Notes under the pieces: generated by a model
The model's database searches: none
What the model saw: the letters and a program-made list of their open reading frames with translations, nothing else
Told to the model about the DNA's origin: nothing
Program-made: the position numbers and the translations under genes
DNA from: Alkalihalobacillus sp. BA299
GTDB lineage: Bacteria; Bacillota; Bacilli; Bacillales; Bacillaceae_F
DNA length: 64,000 bases
Direction: 5' to 3'
Assembly (NCBI RefSeq): GCF_017745675.1
Contig: NZ_JAFLJM010000011.1
Span: forward strand, 1-64,000
Shown here: piece after piece, positions 1 through 8,975 of the stretch
Layout of the letters: each line of letters starts with the position of its first letter
How positions within the stretch are numbered: the first letter of the stretch is position 1

Positions 1-642
1 GGAGGGCTCCAGTCCATACGCCGCTAAACGGGCGCTTACGCTTTTCTTGTCTAGCTGCAGCGCCCAGCGTCTAGTGGACTTCGCTCTCCTCCTTACGATA
101 AGTCAACATCGCCTCTCTAACGCTTCGGCGTGTTTCCTTTATCTCATTCGGAGGGCTCCAGTCCATACGCCGCTAAACGGGCGCTTACGCTTTTCTTGTC
201 TAGCTGCAGCGCCCAGCGTCTAGTGGACTTCGCTCTCCTCCTTACGATAAGTCAACATCGCCTCTCTAACGCTTCGGCGTGTTTCCTTTATCTCATTCGG
301 AGGGCTCCAGTCCATACGCCGCTAAACGGGCGCTTACGCTTTTCTTGTCTAGCTGCAGCGCCCAGCGTCTAGTGGACTTCGCTCTCCTCCTTACGATAAG
401 TCAACATCGCCTCTCTAACGCTTCGTCGTGTTTCCTTTATCTCATTCGGAGGGCTCCAGTCCATACGCCGCTAAACGGGCGCTTACGCTTTTCTTGTCTA
501 GCTGCAGCGCCCAGCGTCTAGTGGACTTCGCTCTCCTCCTTACGATAAGTCAACATCGCCTCTCTAACGCTTCGTCGTGTTTCCTTTATCTCATTCGGAG
601 GGCTCCAGTCCATACGCCGCTAAACGGGCGCTTACGCTTTTC
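1..642 (-). repeat. Tandem array of family A repeat, 149-bp unit
   Basis: Four complete 149-bp units start at 1, 150, 299 and 448, and a partial fifth starts at 597. The units are nearly identical: the first two carry cttcggcg where the next two carry cttcgtcg. The array probably continues left of the window. Read on the minus strand each unit is the dispersed family A element (other copies at 19858, 26860, 41883, 58216 and 62104). Open frames of about 80 codons inside the array follow the repeat period and also occur in other copies, so they are judged non-coding. Confidence 0.95.
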
Positions 643-651
643 AGATGATTG

Positions 652-687
652 CAAAAAAATAAGGCGACTCAAAATAATGAGTCCCCT
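652..687 (-). terminator. Rho-independent terminator of motPS
   Basis: The arms at 663-671 and 678-686 pair around an A/T loop. On the minus strand the hairpin is followed by a T-rich tract. It touches the motS stop codon (687-689) and lies just before the repeat array. Confidence 0.8.
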
Positions 688-1436
688 TAGAATGTTTCAT
701 CTGTTTCGTAGGTAGGGTCAGAAATTACAATAACGACACGGCGATTCGTTTGTAAATTTTCTACAGTTGTATTTGGTACAACTGGACGAGTATCACCATA
801 TCCTGTTGCAATAAATCGGTTAGCTTCAAGGTCATGATTATCGACTAAATAACGAATAACACTACTTGCACGAGCTCCGGATAACTCCCAGTTTGATGGA
901 TAACGATACGTTGAAATTGGTCTTGAGTCCGTATGTCCTTCTACTTTTACCATATTAGGTATCGCAGCAAGTAATGTCCCAACTTTATCTAAAAACGGTC
1001 TCGCGTCTGGTAGTACATCAGCTTCAGCTGTTTCAAATAACGTCCGCTCTTGAAGTACAAGAACAACTCCCCTATCATCACGAGTTGCTGATATCAATTC
1101 GTTTAAATCATTGGTTACCAAAAATTCTTGAACCTCTTCTAAGAGCTCATCCATATCTACATCTTGTTCTCCACCAAATTTCCCTTCGTCAAAGGGGTCT
1201 CTTCGTTGTTCGCCTCTATCTTCTTTTGGAGTTTCAAATTCAATGGCTGAAGGCAGGAAATCTAGAACTTGACGTTGTTGAAAGGATTCTGCGATTGCGC
1301 GGAATTTCTCAGCATCTACGACAGACATCGAAAATAATAGAATGAAGAATACTAGAATAAGAGTCATTAAATCCGAAAAAGTGACCATCCATTTTGGAGC
1401 ACCTTTATCTTCTTGACGACGTCTACGATTCAACAT
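687..1436 (-). CDS. motS: Flagellar stator protein MotS (MotB family)
   Basis: This is the B subunit of the Na+-type flagellar stator; it anchors the ion channel to peptidoglycan. The 249-residue protein has a short basic N-terminus, then one membrane helix carrying the ion-binding Asp22 in the WMVTFSDLMTL context, a plug/linker region, and a C-terminal OmpA-like domain with VEGHTDSRP and NRRVVIV. Val29 in the helix matches the residue usually found in sodium-type MotB/MotS proteins. The start overlaps the motP end by 14 bp, so the two genes are co-translated. The MotS rather than MotB assignment rests mainly on the ccpA-motP-motS gene order known from Bacillus. Confidence 0.93.
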   Translation of the reverse strand: MLNRRRRQEDKGAPKWMVTFSDLMTLILVFFILLFSMSVVDAEKFRAIAESFQQRQVLDFLPSAIEFETPKEDRGEQRRDPFDEGKFGGEQDVDMDELLEEVQEFLVTNDLNELISATRDDRGVVLVLQERTLFETAEADVLPDARPFLDKVGTLLAAIPNMVKVEGHTDSRPISTYRYPSNWELSGARASSVIRYLVDNHDLEANRFIATGYGDTRPVVPNTTVENLQTNRRVVIVISDPTYETDETF

Positions 1437-2232
1437 TTAAACCACTCGTCTCTTCATTCTCACTTGCTTTTTTTCCTTTTGGAATGAATGCACTTAGTTT
1501 TTCTTCTAATATTTTCGGGTTCTGACCTGATTGGACACCAATAACTCCCTCAACGATAATTTGCTTCACAAACACTTCTTGTTCCGTTTTATTTTCAAGT
1601 TTTGAAGCCATCGGTAAAAAGACTAAATTAGCTAAAACTGTCCCATAAAGAGTCGTTAATAATGCCACAGCCATATTTGGCCCTAAAGTAGCTGGATCAT
1701 TTAAGTTTTGTAACATAAGTACAAGACCGATGAGCGTTCCAATCATCCCCCAAGCAGGAGCATATTCTCCCATCTTTACAATGATCGCTCGTCCTTTTCG
1801 GTGTCTTTCTTCCATCGCAATAACCTCAGCCATCATAATATCTTTGATGACATCTGGTTCAATTCCGTCAACCGCAAGTAAAACACCCTTTTTAATAAAT
1901 GGGTCCTCTACTTCTTCTAGCCCTGCCTCAAGAGCTAATAAACCTTCACGTCTCGCTTTCCCTGATAGCTCAACAAATGTTTCTATTAATTGGTTTAAGT
2001 TATGATCTTCATGCCGGAAAGCTTCCATAAACACTTTTGGCAAAACTTTTACATCAGCAATCGTAAAATTAATAACTGTAGCTGCTAATGTACCACCAAA
2101 AACAATTAATATTGATGCGATTTGGATAAAAAACACAACACCAGATGGACCTGAATTAGAAAAAATGGCTAATAATAGCACTAAAATCCCTACAAAGATA
2201 CCTATAACCGTTAATATATCGAACTTTTTCAT
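1423..2232 (-). CDS. motP: Flagellar stator protein MotP (MotA family)
   Basis: This is the A subunit of the MotPS stator, which couples ion flow to torque on the rotor protein FliG. It has 269 residues. Membrane helices lie near residues 7-25 and 33-55, and a second pair near 150-205 contains YAPAWGMIGTLIGLV, the conserved proline segment. The cytoplasmic loop between them carries charged residues of the MotA type (FRHEDHNL, AMEERHRKG). The start follows GGGAGAGG. It lies downstream of ccpA, separated by the family D repeat, whereas in B. subtilis the two are directly linked. Confidence 0.93.
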   Translation of the reverse strand: MKKFDILTVIGIFVGILVLLLAIFSNSGPSGVVFFIQIASILIVFGGTLAATVINFTIADVKVLPKVFMEAFRHEDHNLNQLIETFVELSGKARREGLLALEAGLEEVEDPFIKKGVLLAVDGIEPDVIKDIMMAEVIAMEERHRKGRAIIVKMGEYAPAWGMIGTLIGLVLMLQNLNDPATLGPNMAVALLTTLYGTVLANLVFLPMASKLENKTEQEVFVKQIIVEGVIGVQSGQNPKILEEKLSAFIPKGKKASENEETSGLNVES

Positions 2233-2262
2233 ATTCCTCTCCCTAATCTTTGCCCACTACCA

Positions 2263-2445
2263 CTTACTCTTTAAGACGATGTTTAAAAAGTCCAGGAAAA
2301 ATAGCTGTCGAATCTCTTCGTTGGCTTGCTTCTGTGCTGCTCATGTATTAAAAACATACACTGCGCTGCTCGAACCTTCGCCGCCTCAACCTTCTCGGCT
2401 CTTTTTGTCCTCCTTTTTAAACTTACTCTTTAAGACGATGTTTAA
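2263..2445. repeat. Family D element between 24-bp direct repeats
   Basis: A 24-bp sequence, cttactctttaagacgat plus gtttaa, occurs at 2263-2286 and again at 2422-2445. It encloses about 135 bp of relatively GC-rich sequence that differs from the flanks and contains a small hairpin around 2345-2362 (atgtatt / aatacat type). The right copy overlaps the ccpA stop codon (complement of 2442-2444). The layout looks like an inserted repeat with a duplicated border. It fills the whole ccpA-motP gap. Confidence 0.6.
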
Positions 2446-3452
2446 CTTTCTTTATGAACGGTAGAATCTCTAAACTCTATCCGATGTGGCAGAACGACAA
2501 TATGGTCTGTGACTTCTTCTTTGTTCATAAATTTTGTTAGTAATCGCATGGATACAGCCCCGATATCATACATAGGTTGTACTACCGTCGTTAAGGTTGG
2601 ACGAACCATTGTTGCTAGACGAGTATTGTCAAAGCCTATGACTTCAAAATCATTCGGAACATTAAACCCTTTATCTTGTGCCCCGTGAATGATTCCTAAT
2701 GCCATTTCATCGGTAGATGCGAATATTGCAGACGGCTTTTCTTCCATCTCTAAAAAGCTTTGCATTGCTTCAATACCAGAGTCATACGTATAATCCCCGA
2801 TTTTTATCAATTCTTCATTAAATGTTAATCCAGCTTCCTCAATGGCTTGGCGATAGCCTGCAAACTTTTGGTACCCATTTACCGGATCTTCAAGAGGACC
2901 TGAAAGCATACCAATTTTTTTATGGCCTTCCGAAATTAAATGATTGATGGCATCAAAAACAGCTTGTTGATAATCAATAACAACAGACGGGATCTTTTTC
3001 TCTGAATCTAACGTAGCTGCTAAAACAACCGGAACAGGTGAGTTCTTAAATTGTGCAGCATGTTCTTCTGTAATTTGCCCTCCCATAAAGACGATGCCAT
3101 CCACTTGCTTTTCTAGTAATGTATTAATGAGGCGAATTTCTTTGTCTTTGTTTTGATCTGAATTACAAAGAATAATATTATATTTATACATCGTTGCAAT
3201 ATCTTCTATCCCACGAGCTAACTCCGCAAAGAAAATACTTGAAATATCGGGGATAATTACACCGACTGTCGTCGTTTTTTTACTAGCCAACCCTCTAGCA
3301 ACTGCATTTGGTCTGTAACCGAGTTGCTCGATTGCCTCCATTACTTTTTTTCGAGTTGCTGGTTTTACATTTGGATTTCCATTCACAACACGAGAAACGG
3401 TTGCCATTGATACTCCTGCTTCTCTTGCTACATCATAAATTGTCGTATTCAC
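2442..3452 (-). CDS. ccpA: Catabolite control protein A
   Basis: CcpA is the LacI/GalR-family global regulator of carbon catabolite control, binding cre sites together with Ser46-phosphorylated HPr. The 336 residues start with a textbook LacI helix-turn-helix ([20 protein letters not shown], residues 4-23) and hinge helix (ARGLASKKT), followed by a two-lobed sugar-binding-like domain (VGVIIPDI near 63, [11 protein letters not shown] near 240). The start is GTG at 3452, preceded by GAGGAGG. Gene order with aroA upstream and motPS downstream matches Bacillus. Its targets in the window may include the fruR promoter. Confidence 0.97.
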   Translation of the reverse strand: MNTTIYDVAREAGVSMATVSRVVNGNPNVKPATRKKVMEAIEQLGYRPNAVARGLASKKTTTVGVIIPDISSIFFAELARGIEDIATMYKYNIILCNSDQNKDKEIRLINTLLEKQVDGIVFMGGQITEEHAAQFKNSPVPVVLAATLDSEKKIPSVVIDYQQAVFDAINHLISEGHKKIGMLSGPLEDPVNGYQKFAGYRQAIEEAGLTFNEELIKIGDYTYDSGIEAMQSFLEMEEKPSAIFASTDEMALGIIHGAQDKGFNVPNDFEVIGFDNTRLATMVRPTLTTVVQPMYDIGAVSMRLLTKFMNKEEVTDHIVVLPHRIEFRDSTVHKES

Positions 3453-3704
3453 GATGATCCTCCTCTATATTAATTAACTTTTTATAACTAGGTTTAATTG
3501 TATTGTTATCATACGATACATTAAGGAGGTTCCGCAATCTGTTTACAATAGTTATATCGACAACATTATGAGTATTTTTGAGTAAAGTTTTTGAATTTCC
3601 TTATTTTATGTAGAAAAGTGTCGATACGTCTCCTTAATGTACGTATATTATCCTATCTTTAGCAATGTCCGTAACATATATTTCCTATACCTAATTTTAT
3701 TCCG

Positions 3705-3741
3705 ACAAAAAGCCTTCTACAAAACAATGGTAGAAGGCTTG
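3705..3741 (-). terminator. Rho-independent terminator of aroA
   Basis: The arms agccttctac (3711-3720) and gtagaaggct (3730-3739) form a 10-bp stem. On the minus strand this is followed by TTTTTG. It lies 15 bp beyond the aroA stop, and the ccpA promoter region follows. Confidence 0.9.
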
Positions 3742-3753
3742 CTATTTTGAATA

Positions 3754-4830
3754 TTAAAATTTGTAAAGTCCAGACTCTCTAAGGTTACTTACAAATTCCT
3801 TAAACTGCCCGATATCCATCTGCTGAGCAGAGTCTGAAAGTGCTACCGCAGGATCTGGGTGTACTTCCGCCATAACCGCATCAGCACCAATTGCTAGTGC
3901 AGCTTTTGCAGTAGGAAGTAATAAATCTCTACGTCCAGTAGAGTGAGTAACATCCACTAATACTGGTAAGTGTGTTTCTTGTTTCAAAATTGGTACAGCA
4001 GAAATATCTAATGTGTTACGTGTTGCTTTTTCGTATGTTCGAATTCCACGCTCACAAAGCATAATATTGCCATTACCTTTTGAAATAATATATTCTGCAG
4101 CATTAATGAATTCCTCAATTGTTGCAGAAAGACCTCTCTTTAATAGGACTGGTTTATTAACAGATCCTGCTGCTTTTAATAATTCAAAGTTGTGCATGTT
4201 ACGTGCACCGATTTGGATAACATCGATGTATTCTACTGCTACTTCAATATCTTCAGGACGAACAATTTCACTAATGACAGCCATATCATATTCATCAGCT
4301 ACTCGTTTTAAAATTTGTAAACCTTCAAGTCCAAGTCCTTGGAAATCATACGGCGATGTACGAGGTTTAAACGCACCACCACGTAATAATTTCATGCCTT
4401 GTTCTTTCATAGCCTTAGCAACAGCAGCAACCTGCTCGTAGCTTTCAACAGCACATGGTCCCATGACTAAACGTTGCTGACCATCACCAACGAGTTCTCC
4501 TTTAATATCAATAATTGTATCTTCAGGATGCTTTTTACGAGAAACAAGTAGTGCTTTGCGATTATCATCTTCTTGAAGCTCTAATCCTGCTTTGAAAATT
4601 TGTTTAAACAGATGCTGTAATGTTGATGTCTCAAACGGCCCATTATTATTTTCAGCAATTAAATCAAGCATTTTACGCTCACGAACTGGATCAAATCGGT
4701 TTACACCTTGCTTATTTTTTACCTTACCGATTTCTTGCACTAAGCGGGCACGCTCATTAATTAGCTCTAATAGCTGTAAATTAACCTCATCTAACTTGTC
4801 TCTTAAATTATCTAACTGCTCGTTACTCAA
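3754..4830 (-). CDS. aroA: Bifunctional DAHP synthase / chorismate mutase
   Basis: This enzyme condenses phosphoenolpyruvate and erythrose-4-phosphate, the first step of the shikimate pathway. Its N-terminal AroQ-type chorismate mutase domain (about residues 1-85, with [15 protein letters not shown]) mediates allosteric feedback. The C-terminal barrel has [28 protein letters not shown] and [15 protein letters not shown] place the start at TTG 4830, eight bases after AAGGAG, which gives 358 residues, the same as B. subtilis AroA; a GTG at 4839 lies too close to the ribosome site. Transcribed alone, with its own terminator. Confidence 0.96.
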   Translation of the reverse strand: MSNEQLDNLRDKLDEVNLQLLELINERARLVQEIGKVKNKQGVNRFDPVRERKMLDLIAENNNGPFETSTLQHLFKQIFKAGLELQEDDNRKALLVSRKKHPEDTIIDIKGELVGDGQQRLVMGPCAVESYEQVAAVAKAMKEQGMKLLRGGAFKPRTSPYDFQGLGLEGLQILKRVADEYDMAVISEIVRPEDIEVAVEYIDVIQIGARNMHNFELLKAAGSVNKPVLLKRGLSATIEEFINAAEYIISKGNGNIMLCERGIRTYEKATRNTLDISAVPILKQETHLPVLVDVTHSTGRRDLLLPTAKAALAIGADAVMAEVHPDPAVALSDSAQQMDIGQFKEFVSNLRESGLYKF

Positions 4831-5045
4831 CTCTCCCACTCCTTCTTGTATGTTTCAAAGTTTTAAGAAATATGGTACATTTCTAATGATTAGGGATTAT
4901 TATATACGATATTTTACTATATGTCACGATTTTTTTCTTTATTGATTAAACGCTTTTAAGCACTAAAGTGAAATTTATTATTTAAAAAAAGCGTATAAAT
5001 GTTGATTTAATAGTGTATGAAATACATTTTAAGAAGGTGTTACAT

Positions 5046-7217
5046 ATGAACAGAATTGAAAATTTACCTATATTTGCTTTAGATATTGGAACTCGATCTG
5101 TCGTTGGGCTCCTTTTACAGGAGGAAAAAAATAACTATCAAGTGATCGATGTTATTTCAAAAGAGCATTCTGAACGTGCAATGTTAGATGGCCAAATTCA
5201 TAATGTCTTATCTGTTTCTGAATTAATTATTAAAATAAAATCACAATTAGAGGAAAAGCACGGAAAATTAAAAAAAGTTTGCGTAGCAGCTGCAGGACGA
5301 TCGTTAAAGACAAAGCGTGCCAAAGTGGAGCTAAATATTGCTGGGAAGAATCTCGTTAATCAGGATGATATTCTTCACTTAGAATTAAGTGCTGTACAGC
5401 AAGCACAATTTTCACTAGCAAACGACTTTCAAGATCAAGAAAGCTTTAATTATTATTGCGTGGGTTATTCTGTTCTTGATTATCGACTTGATGGTGAAAA
5501 AATTGGTAGTCTTCTTGATCAATCAGGTCAAACGGCAACTGTTGAAGTGATCGCAACATTTTTACCGAAAGTCGTTGTTGAGTCCTTACTTGCAGCTTTA
5601 CAGCGTAGTGATTTAGAGCTAGAAGCTTTAACACTTGAACCGATTGCCGCGATTAATGTTCTGATACCCCCATCCATGCGAAGGTTAAATGTAGCACTCG
5701 TCGATATTGGTGCCGGAACTTCTGATATTGCCATTACGGATGAAGGAACCGTAACAGCGTATGGGATGGTTCCAATTGCTGGTGATGAGGTAACAGAAGC
5801 AATCAGTGATCATTTCTTACTTGATTTTCCTGATGCTGAACTTATTAAAAGACAATTATCTGAAAAAGAAGAAGTAACTGTTACCGATATTCTTGGCTTC
5901 GAAACCACATTTCATAGAGATGAAGTAATACAAGCAGTTGAAGAAACCATTACTGAATTAGCCCGCTCAATTACTGCCCAAATATTAGAGCTCAACGGAA
6001 AAGCACCTAAAGCAGTCATGTTAGTTGGTGGGGGGAGTATGACACCACGTCTAACAACATACATTGCAAAGGCACTACACCTTCCAGAAAACCGCGTCGC
6101 CATCCGGGGGATAGATGCCATTAAAACACTAGCATCCACAGAGGGAATGAAGGCTGGTCCTGAACTTGTTACACCAATAGGAATAGCGATTGCTGCGAAA
6201 GAAAACCCTATTGAATACATAAGTATTACCGTCAACGGACGGACCATTCGTGTATTTGATGTAAAAAAATTAACGGTCGGGGATGGGCTCCTTGCTGCTG
6301 GAGTTGAAATATCAAAATTATATGGAAGACCTGGAAGTGCGATGATGATCTATGTCAACGGACAGCTCGTAACGATTCCTGGATTTCACGGGGAACCACC
6401 TACCATTTTAAAAAATGGGGATAAAGTATCGCTTGACTCTCCTTTAGAAGCCAATGATACAATTTCAACTGAAAAAGGAAAAGATGGTGCTGCTGCCACT
6501 GCTAAAGTCTCAGACATTATCGAGGACATACCATCTGTAAATATAACGCTCAACAATCAGCCTATTTCAGTAACTGCGTGTATTTTAAAAAACGGACGAC
6601 GGGCTAATCGTGAAGAATGGCTACATGAACGAGATGATTTATCCATTCAACTACCAAAGACCGTTAAAGATGTTCTGACTACTCTCCATTACGTAGATGA
6701 AATGACGTCTCTTACACCGTTTTACGTTTATGTCGATGGTAATAAAGTAACAATACCACCTAAGAGCACAATCACCATAAATGGTACAGCAGCTAGCTTA
6801 CATTCGTCTATAAAGAGTGGGGATCTATTGAACATTTCTATAGTTCAAAATCATGTAACAACATCAGACCTACTCGCAAGCTTGAACGGCACAACTGAAC
6901 AATCAATTTCCATTTTTTTTAATGGTGACCCTGTTCAGCTAGTCAAGTCTTCCGTTAGAGTCATGCGAGGAACAAAACCTATAGAAAATGATGCTCCTTT
7001 AGTGCTAGGTGAATCTTTATCTCTTTCTACTTCAGACCATGAACCGTTTATTTTTCAAGATATTTTTCGGTACGTTGACTTTGATATTGTTCCACAACCT
7101 AATCAACGAGTAGTCGTCCTCAAAAACGGTATAGACGCTTCTTTTAGTGAAACCATTTATAGTGGGGATAAGCTTGAGGTTCGCTTCGTTCGTTTTAAGT
7201 CATTTAATGCAGAATAA
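5046..7217 (+). CDS. FtsA/PilM-like actin-fold protein with C-terminal repeat region
   Basis: A 723-residue protein whose N-terminal half is an actin-family ATPase of the FtsA/PilM type: phosphate-1 motif FALDIGTRSVVGLLL (residues ~9-23), phosphate-2 VDIGAGTSDIAI (~220), adenosine motif VMLVGGGSMTPRL (~330). It is much longer than FtsA (about 420-440). The extra ~320 residues repeat a pattern of xVNGxxxxxP followed by lxxGDxl (for example YVNGQLVTIPG, YVDGNKVTIPP, LKNGIDASF), suggesting small beta-rich modules. Start 5046 follows AAGAAGG; an upstream ATG at 5013 lacks one. Role unknown; a link to division or cell-surface assembly is inference. It stands alone, divergent from aroA. Confidence 0.75.
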   Translation: MNRIENLPIFALDIGTRSVVGLLLQEEKNNYQVIDVISKEHSERAMLDGQIHNVLSVSELIIKIKSQLEEKHGKLKKVCVAAAGRSLKTKRAKVELNIAGKNLVNQDDILHLELSAVQQAQFSLANDFQDQESFNYYCVGYSVLDYRLDGEKIGSLLDQSGQTATVEVIATFLPKVVVESLLAALQRSDLELEALTLEPIAAINVLIPPSMRRLNVALVDIGAGTSDIAITDEGTVTAYGMVPIAGDEVTEAISDHFLLDFPDAELIKRQLSEKEEVTVTDILGFETTFHRDEVIQAVEETITELARSITAQILELNGKAPKAVMLVGGGSMTPRLTTYIAKALHLPENRVAIRGIDAIKTLASTEGMKAGPELVTPIGIAIAAKENPIEYISITVNGRTIRVFDVKKLTVGDGLLAAGVEISKLYGRPGSAMMIYVNGQLVTIPGFHGEPPTILKNGDKVSLDSPLEANDTISTEKGKDGAAATAKVSDIIEDIPSVNITLNNQPISVTACILKNGRRANREEWLHERDDLSIQLPKTVKDVLTTLHYVDEMTSLTPFYVYVDGNKVTIPPKSTITINGTAASLHSSIKSGDLLNISIVQNHVTTSDLLASLNGTTEQSISIFFNGDPVQLVKSSVRVMRGTKPIENDAPLVLGESLSLSTSDHEPFIFQDIFRYVDFDIVPQPNQRVVVLKNGIDASFSETIYSGDKLEVRFVRFKSFNAE

Positions 7218-7242
7218 AAATAAAAATAACAATTATATGAAC

Positions 7243-7285
7243 ATGAAAAATCGCATTGGATTGAAACTTCCAATGCGATTATTTC
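7243..7285. terminator. Bidirectional terminator hairpin
   Basis: The arms aatcgcattgga (7249-7260) and tccaatgcgatt (7269-7280) form a 12-bp stem between the convergent FtsA-like gene and ytxJ. It has A/T-rich flanks on both sides and a T run on the minus strand. A second hairpin (gaccacataa / ttatgcggtc, about 7310-7332) follows, nearer to ytxJ. Confidence 0.7.
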
Positions 7286-7387
7286 ATGTTTATTTTGCTT
7301 CATTTGGCAAGACCACATAAGTTTATGCGGTCTTACTATAACAAGTGTTGATAGAACTGATATTTTACTGCACTCTTTTTAGCGATA

Positions 7388-7714
7388 TTAAAGTTTATTC
7401 CATTCCGCCTTCAATTTAGAAGCTGTCACATTCCAGTGGGAGGCATGCCAAACGATTTTTCCACCTGAATATAATAGAGCTTGTGGAGATTCATGTTTGA
7501 CTTCAAATTGTTCTGCAATAGCATTTGATAAAGGACGTGCTTCTTGAACGTTTAAGTAAAAAAACGTTCCACCAGGCTCTGCTTCAGCAAATTTTGTAAA
7601 TTCCTTATAAGCCTCATGACTTACTGGACAAGTTGTGCTATTTTTCAATAAAAATAATTTATCATTCTCATTTAATAATTGTGTGAACTCTTCGATTGTA
7701 TTTACTTTCTGCAT
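7388..7714 (-). CDS. ytxJ: Bacilliredoxin BrxC (YtxJ)
   Basis: A thioredoxin-fold protein of 108 residues that removes bacillithiol from mixed disulfides on proteins in Firmicutes. The active site is a monothiol TCPVS motif (Cys29), as expected for the family, and the cis-proline region is SPQALLYSGG. It is the last gene of the ytxG-ytxH-ytxJ operon, 16 bp after ytxH. AAGGAG lies about 12 bp before the ATG. Cytosolic, no signal peptide. Confidence 0.92.
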   Translation of the reverse strand: MQKVNTIEEFTQLLNENDKLFLLKNSTTCPVSHEAYKEFTKFAEAEPGGTFFYLNVQEARPLSNAIAEQFEVKHESPQALLYSGGKIVWHASHWNVTASKLKAEWNKL

Positions 7715-7730
7715 TTGGATATTTGCTCCT

Positions 7731-8198
7731 TTATACTTGCTCCGCTGCTTCTCTTCGTTTTTCTGTTTCTTCTGTAATGGTATTATGCATGTTTTCTACT
7801 TCTTGTTGAATATTTTCTTTTAGGTCTTCGCTACTTTCAGTCACTTGATCAGATACATCTGCTACCAAGTCTTCAGCAGAGCTATTTGCATCCTCTACAT
7901 CATTCTTAATATTTTTTGTAACTTCCTTAACTTTATCCACGACTTGAGAAGATTGCTCTGATACGGTTTTGGCAAGGTTAGACGATTTTTCTTTCGCTAG
8001 TGATGCCCATTCATTTCCTCTTTCATAGGCTGAGTTCGTTAATTTCGTCGTTCTTTCCTTTGCCATTTGTGCTTGTTCATTAATTTCAGTACGAAGCTCC
8101 TTACCAGATTTTGGAGCCAGAAGAAGAGCTGCTGAAGCACCTACAATTCCACCAATTAAAGAGCCGATTAAAAAATCTTTCGTATTCATATCACCCAT
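7731..8198 (-). CDS. ytxH: YtxH-family general stress protein
   Basis: A 155-residue membrane-anchored protein. An N-terminal glycine-rich helix (FLIGSLIGGIVGASAALLLAPKSGKELR, about residues 8-35) carries the signature LLLAPKSG. A long polar, coiled-coil-prone tail rich in Glu, Lys, Ser and Val follows. The start is the first of two ATGs (8198), with AAAGGAGG eight bases upstream. In Bacillus the operon is stress-regulated by SigB and SigH; no such promoter was verified here. Biochemical function is unknown. Confidence 0.9.
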   Translation of the reverse strand: MGDMNTKDFLIGSLIGGIVGASAALLLAPKSGKELRTEINEQAQMAKERTTKLTNSAYERGNEWASLAKEKSSNLAKTVSEQSSQVVDKVKEVTKNIKNDVEDANSSAEDLVADVSDQVTESSEDLKENIQQEVENMHNTITEETEKRREAAEQV

Positions 8199-8213
8199 AT
8201 CAAATTCCTCCTT

Positions 8214-8648
8214 TTATGAATTAACATCATTAGGATGTTGTTGCTTTTTTTCTTTCCACTTCGAATATAAGTCAATGGCTGCATTTCCCCATTGAACAAC
8301 TTGAGCAACTTGAGCGGATTGTTGATCGGATTGCCTTGCAACAGTGTTTGATACTTTTTTTAAAGAGTTATTGACGGTTTGCACCGATTGACCTAATTCT
8401 TTTGCCGAGTCAAACATCGTATTCAAGGCTTGTGATTTGTCATGTATGTCATCTGCAAGTCGATTTGTCTTCTGGAGTAAATGTTCGGTCTCTCTTGTAA
8501 CTCCTTGTAATTGCTTTTCTAAACTACTAACAGTATCCGCCACATTATTCAATGTCTTCGTAGCGGACTTCAGCGTTTGGATAAGGTAAATGACTAATAT
8601 GAAAAAGGCTATTGCTACAACTGCTACACTTATGTAAACGATAATCAT
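8214..8648 (-). CDS. ytxG: YtxG, DUF948 membrane protein
   Basis: First gene of the ytxGHJ operon, 144 residues. One N-terminal membrane helix (VYISVAVVAIAFFILVIYLI) is followed by a long heptad-rich stretch (LNNVADTVSSLEKQLQGVT...) resembling a degenerate methyl-accepting coiled coil, and a positively charged C-terminus. It is known in Firmicutes as a general stress protein of unknown mechanism. GGAGGTGG lies 11 bases before the ATG, and the downstream gene begins 15 bp on. Confidence 0.88.
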   Translation of the reverse strand: MIIVYISVAVVAIAFFILVIYLIQTLKSATKTLNNVADTVSSLEKQLQGVTRETEHLLQKTNRLADDIHDKSQALNTMFDSAKELGQSVQTVNNSLKKVSNTVARQSDQQSAQVAQVVQWGNAAIDLYSKWKEKKQQHPNDVNS

Positions 8649-8756
8649 TGTTTTTTCTCCACCTCCCTACATCATGCTATTTACCCACTTAGAAGTATTT
8701 TTAAACGGAGACTTGATAATAACTTCTACATGAAGTAAGATTTTCCTTCATTTATT

Positions 8757-8870
8757 TAAAGGCTGTTTTATTTTCAAAACCTTCACGCTATGCGTGAAGA
8801 GCCAAGCATCCGCTTGGCTTACGGTCCAAAAGCTAAAAGCAACACTCTTTGAGAATAGAGCCTATTTAAA
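8757..8870 (+). repeat. Family B dispersed repeat, copy 1
   Basis: The copy contains two short hairpins, ccttcacgc/gcgtgaag and agccaagc/gcttggct, followed by acggtccaaaagc and a caaagag-type end. The same arrangement recurs at 18957, 31381 and 45489. It sits in the 327-bp divergent gap between ytxG and ampS; the rest of that gap (8871-8975) holds the ampS leader. Confidence 0.9.
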
Positions 8871-8975
8871 ATATAGCTTCACTCACAAACTTAATAATTA
8901 AGCTCACTGCTACTATAATTCCGTTGAATCGTATACAATAAGATAAAGCAATCGATTAATTAGGGGGAAACTTCC

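Noticed and set aside
1..642. Possible CRISPR array
   Set aside because: The 149-bp units are contiguous and identical throughout, with no variable spacers and no cas genes. It is a plain tandem repeat.
130..715. Three overlapping ~80-95 codon plus-strand frames that repeat the same protein
   Set aside because: They follow the 149-bp DNA repeat exactly, use GTG starts without ribosome sites, and the related frames at 26854, 58141 and 62004 also lie in family A repeats. Judged non-coding.
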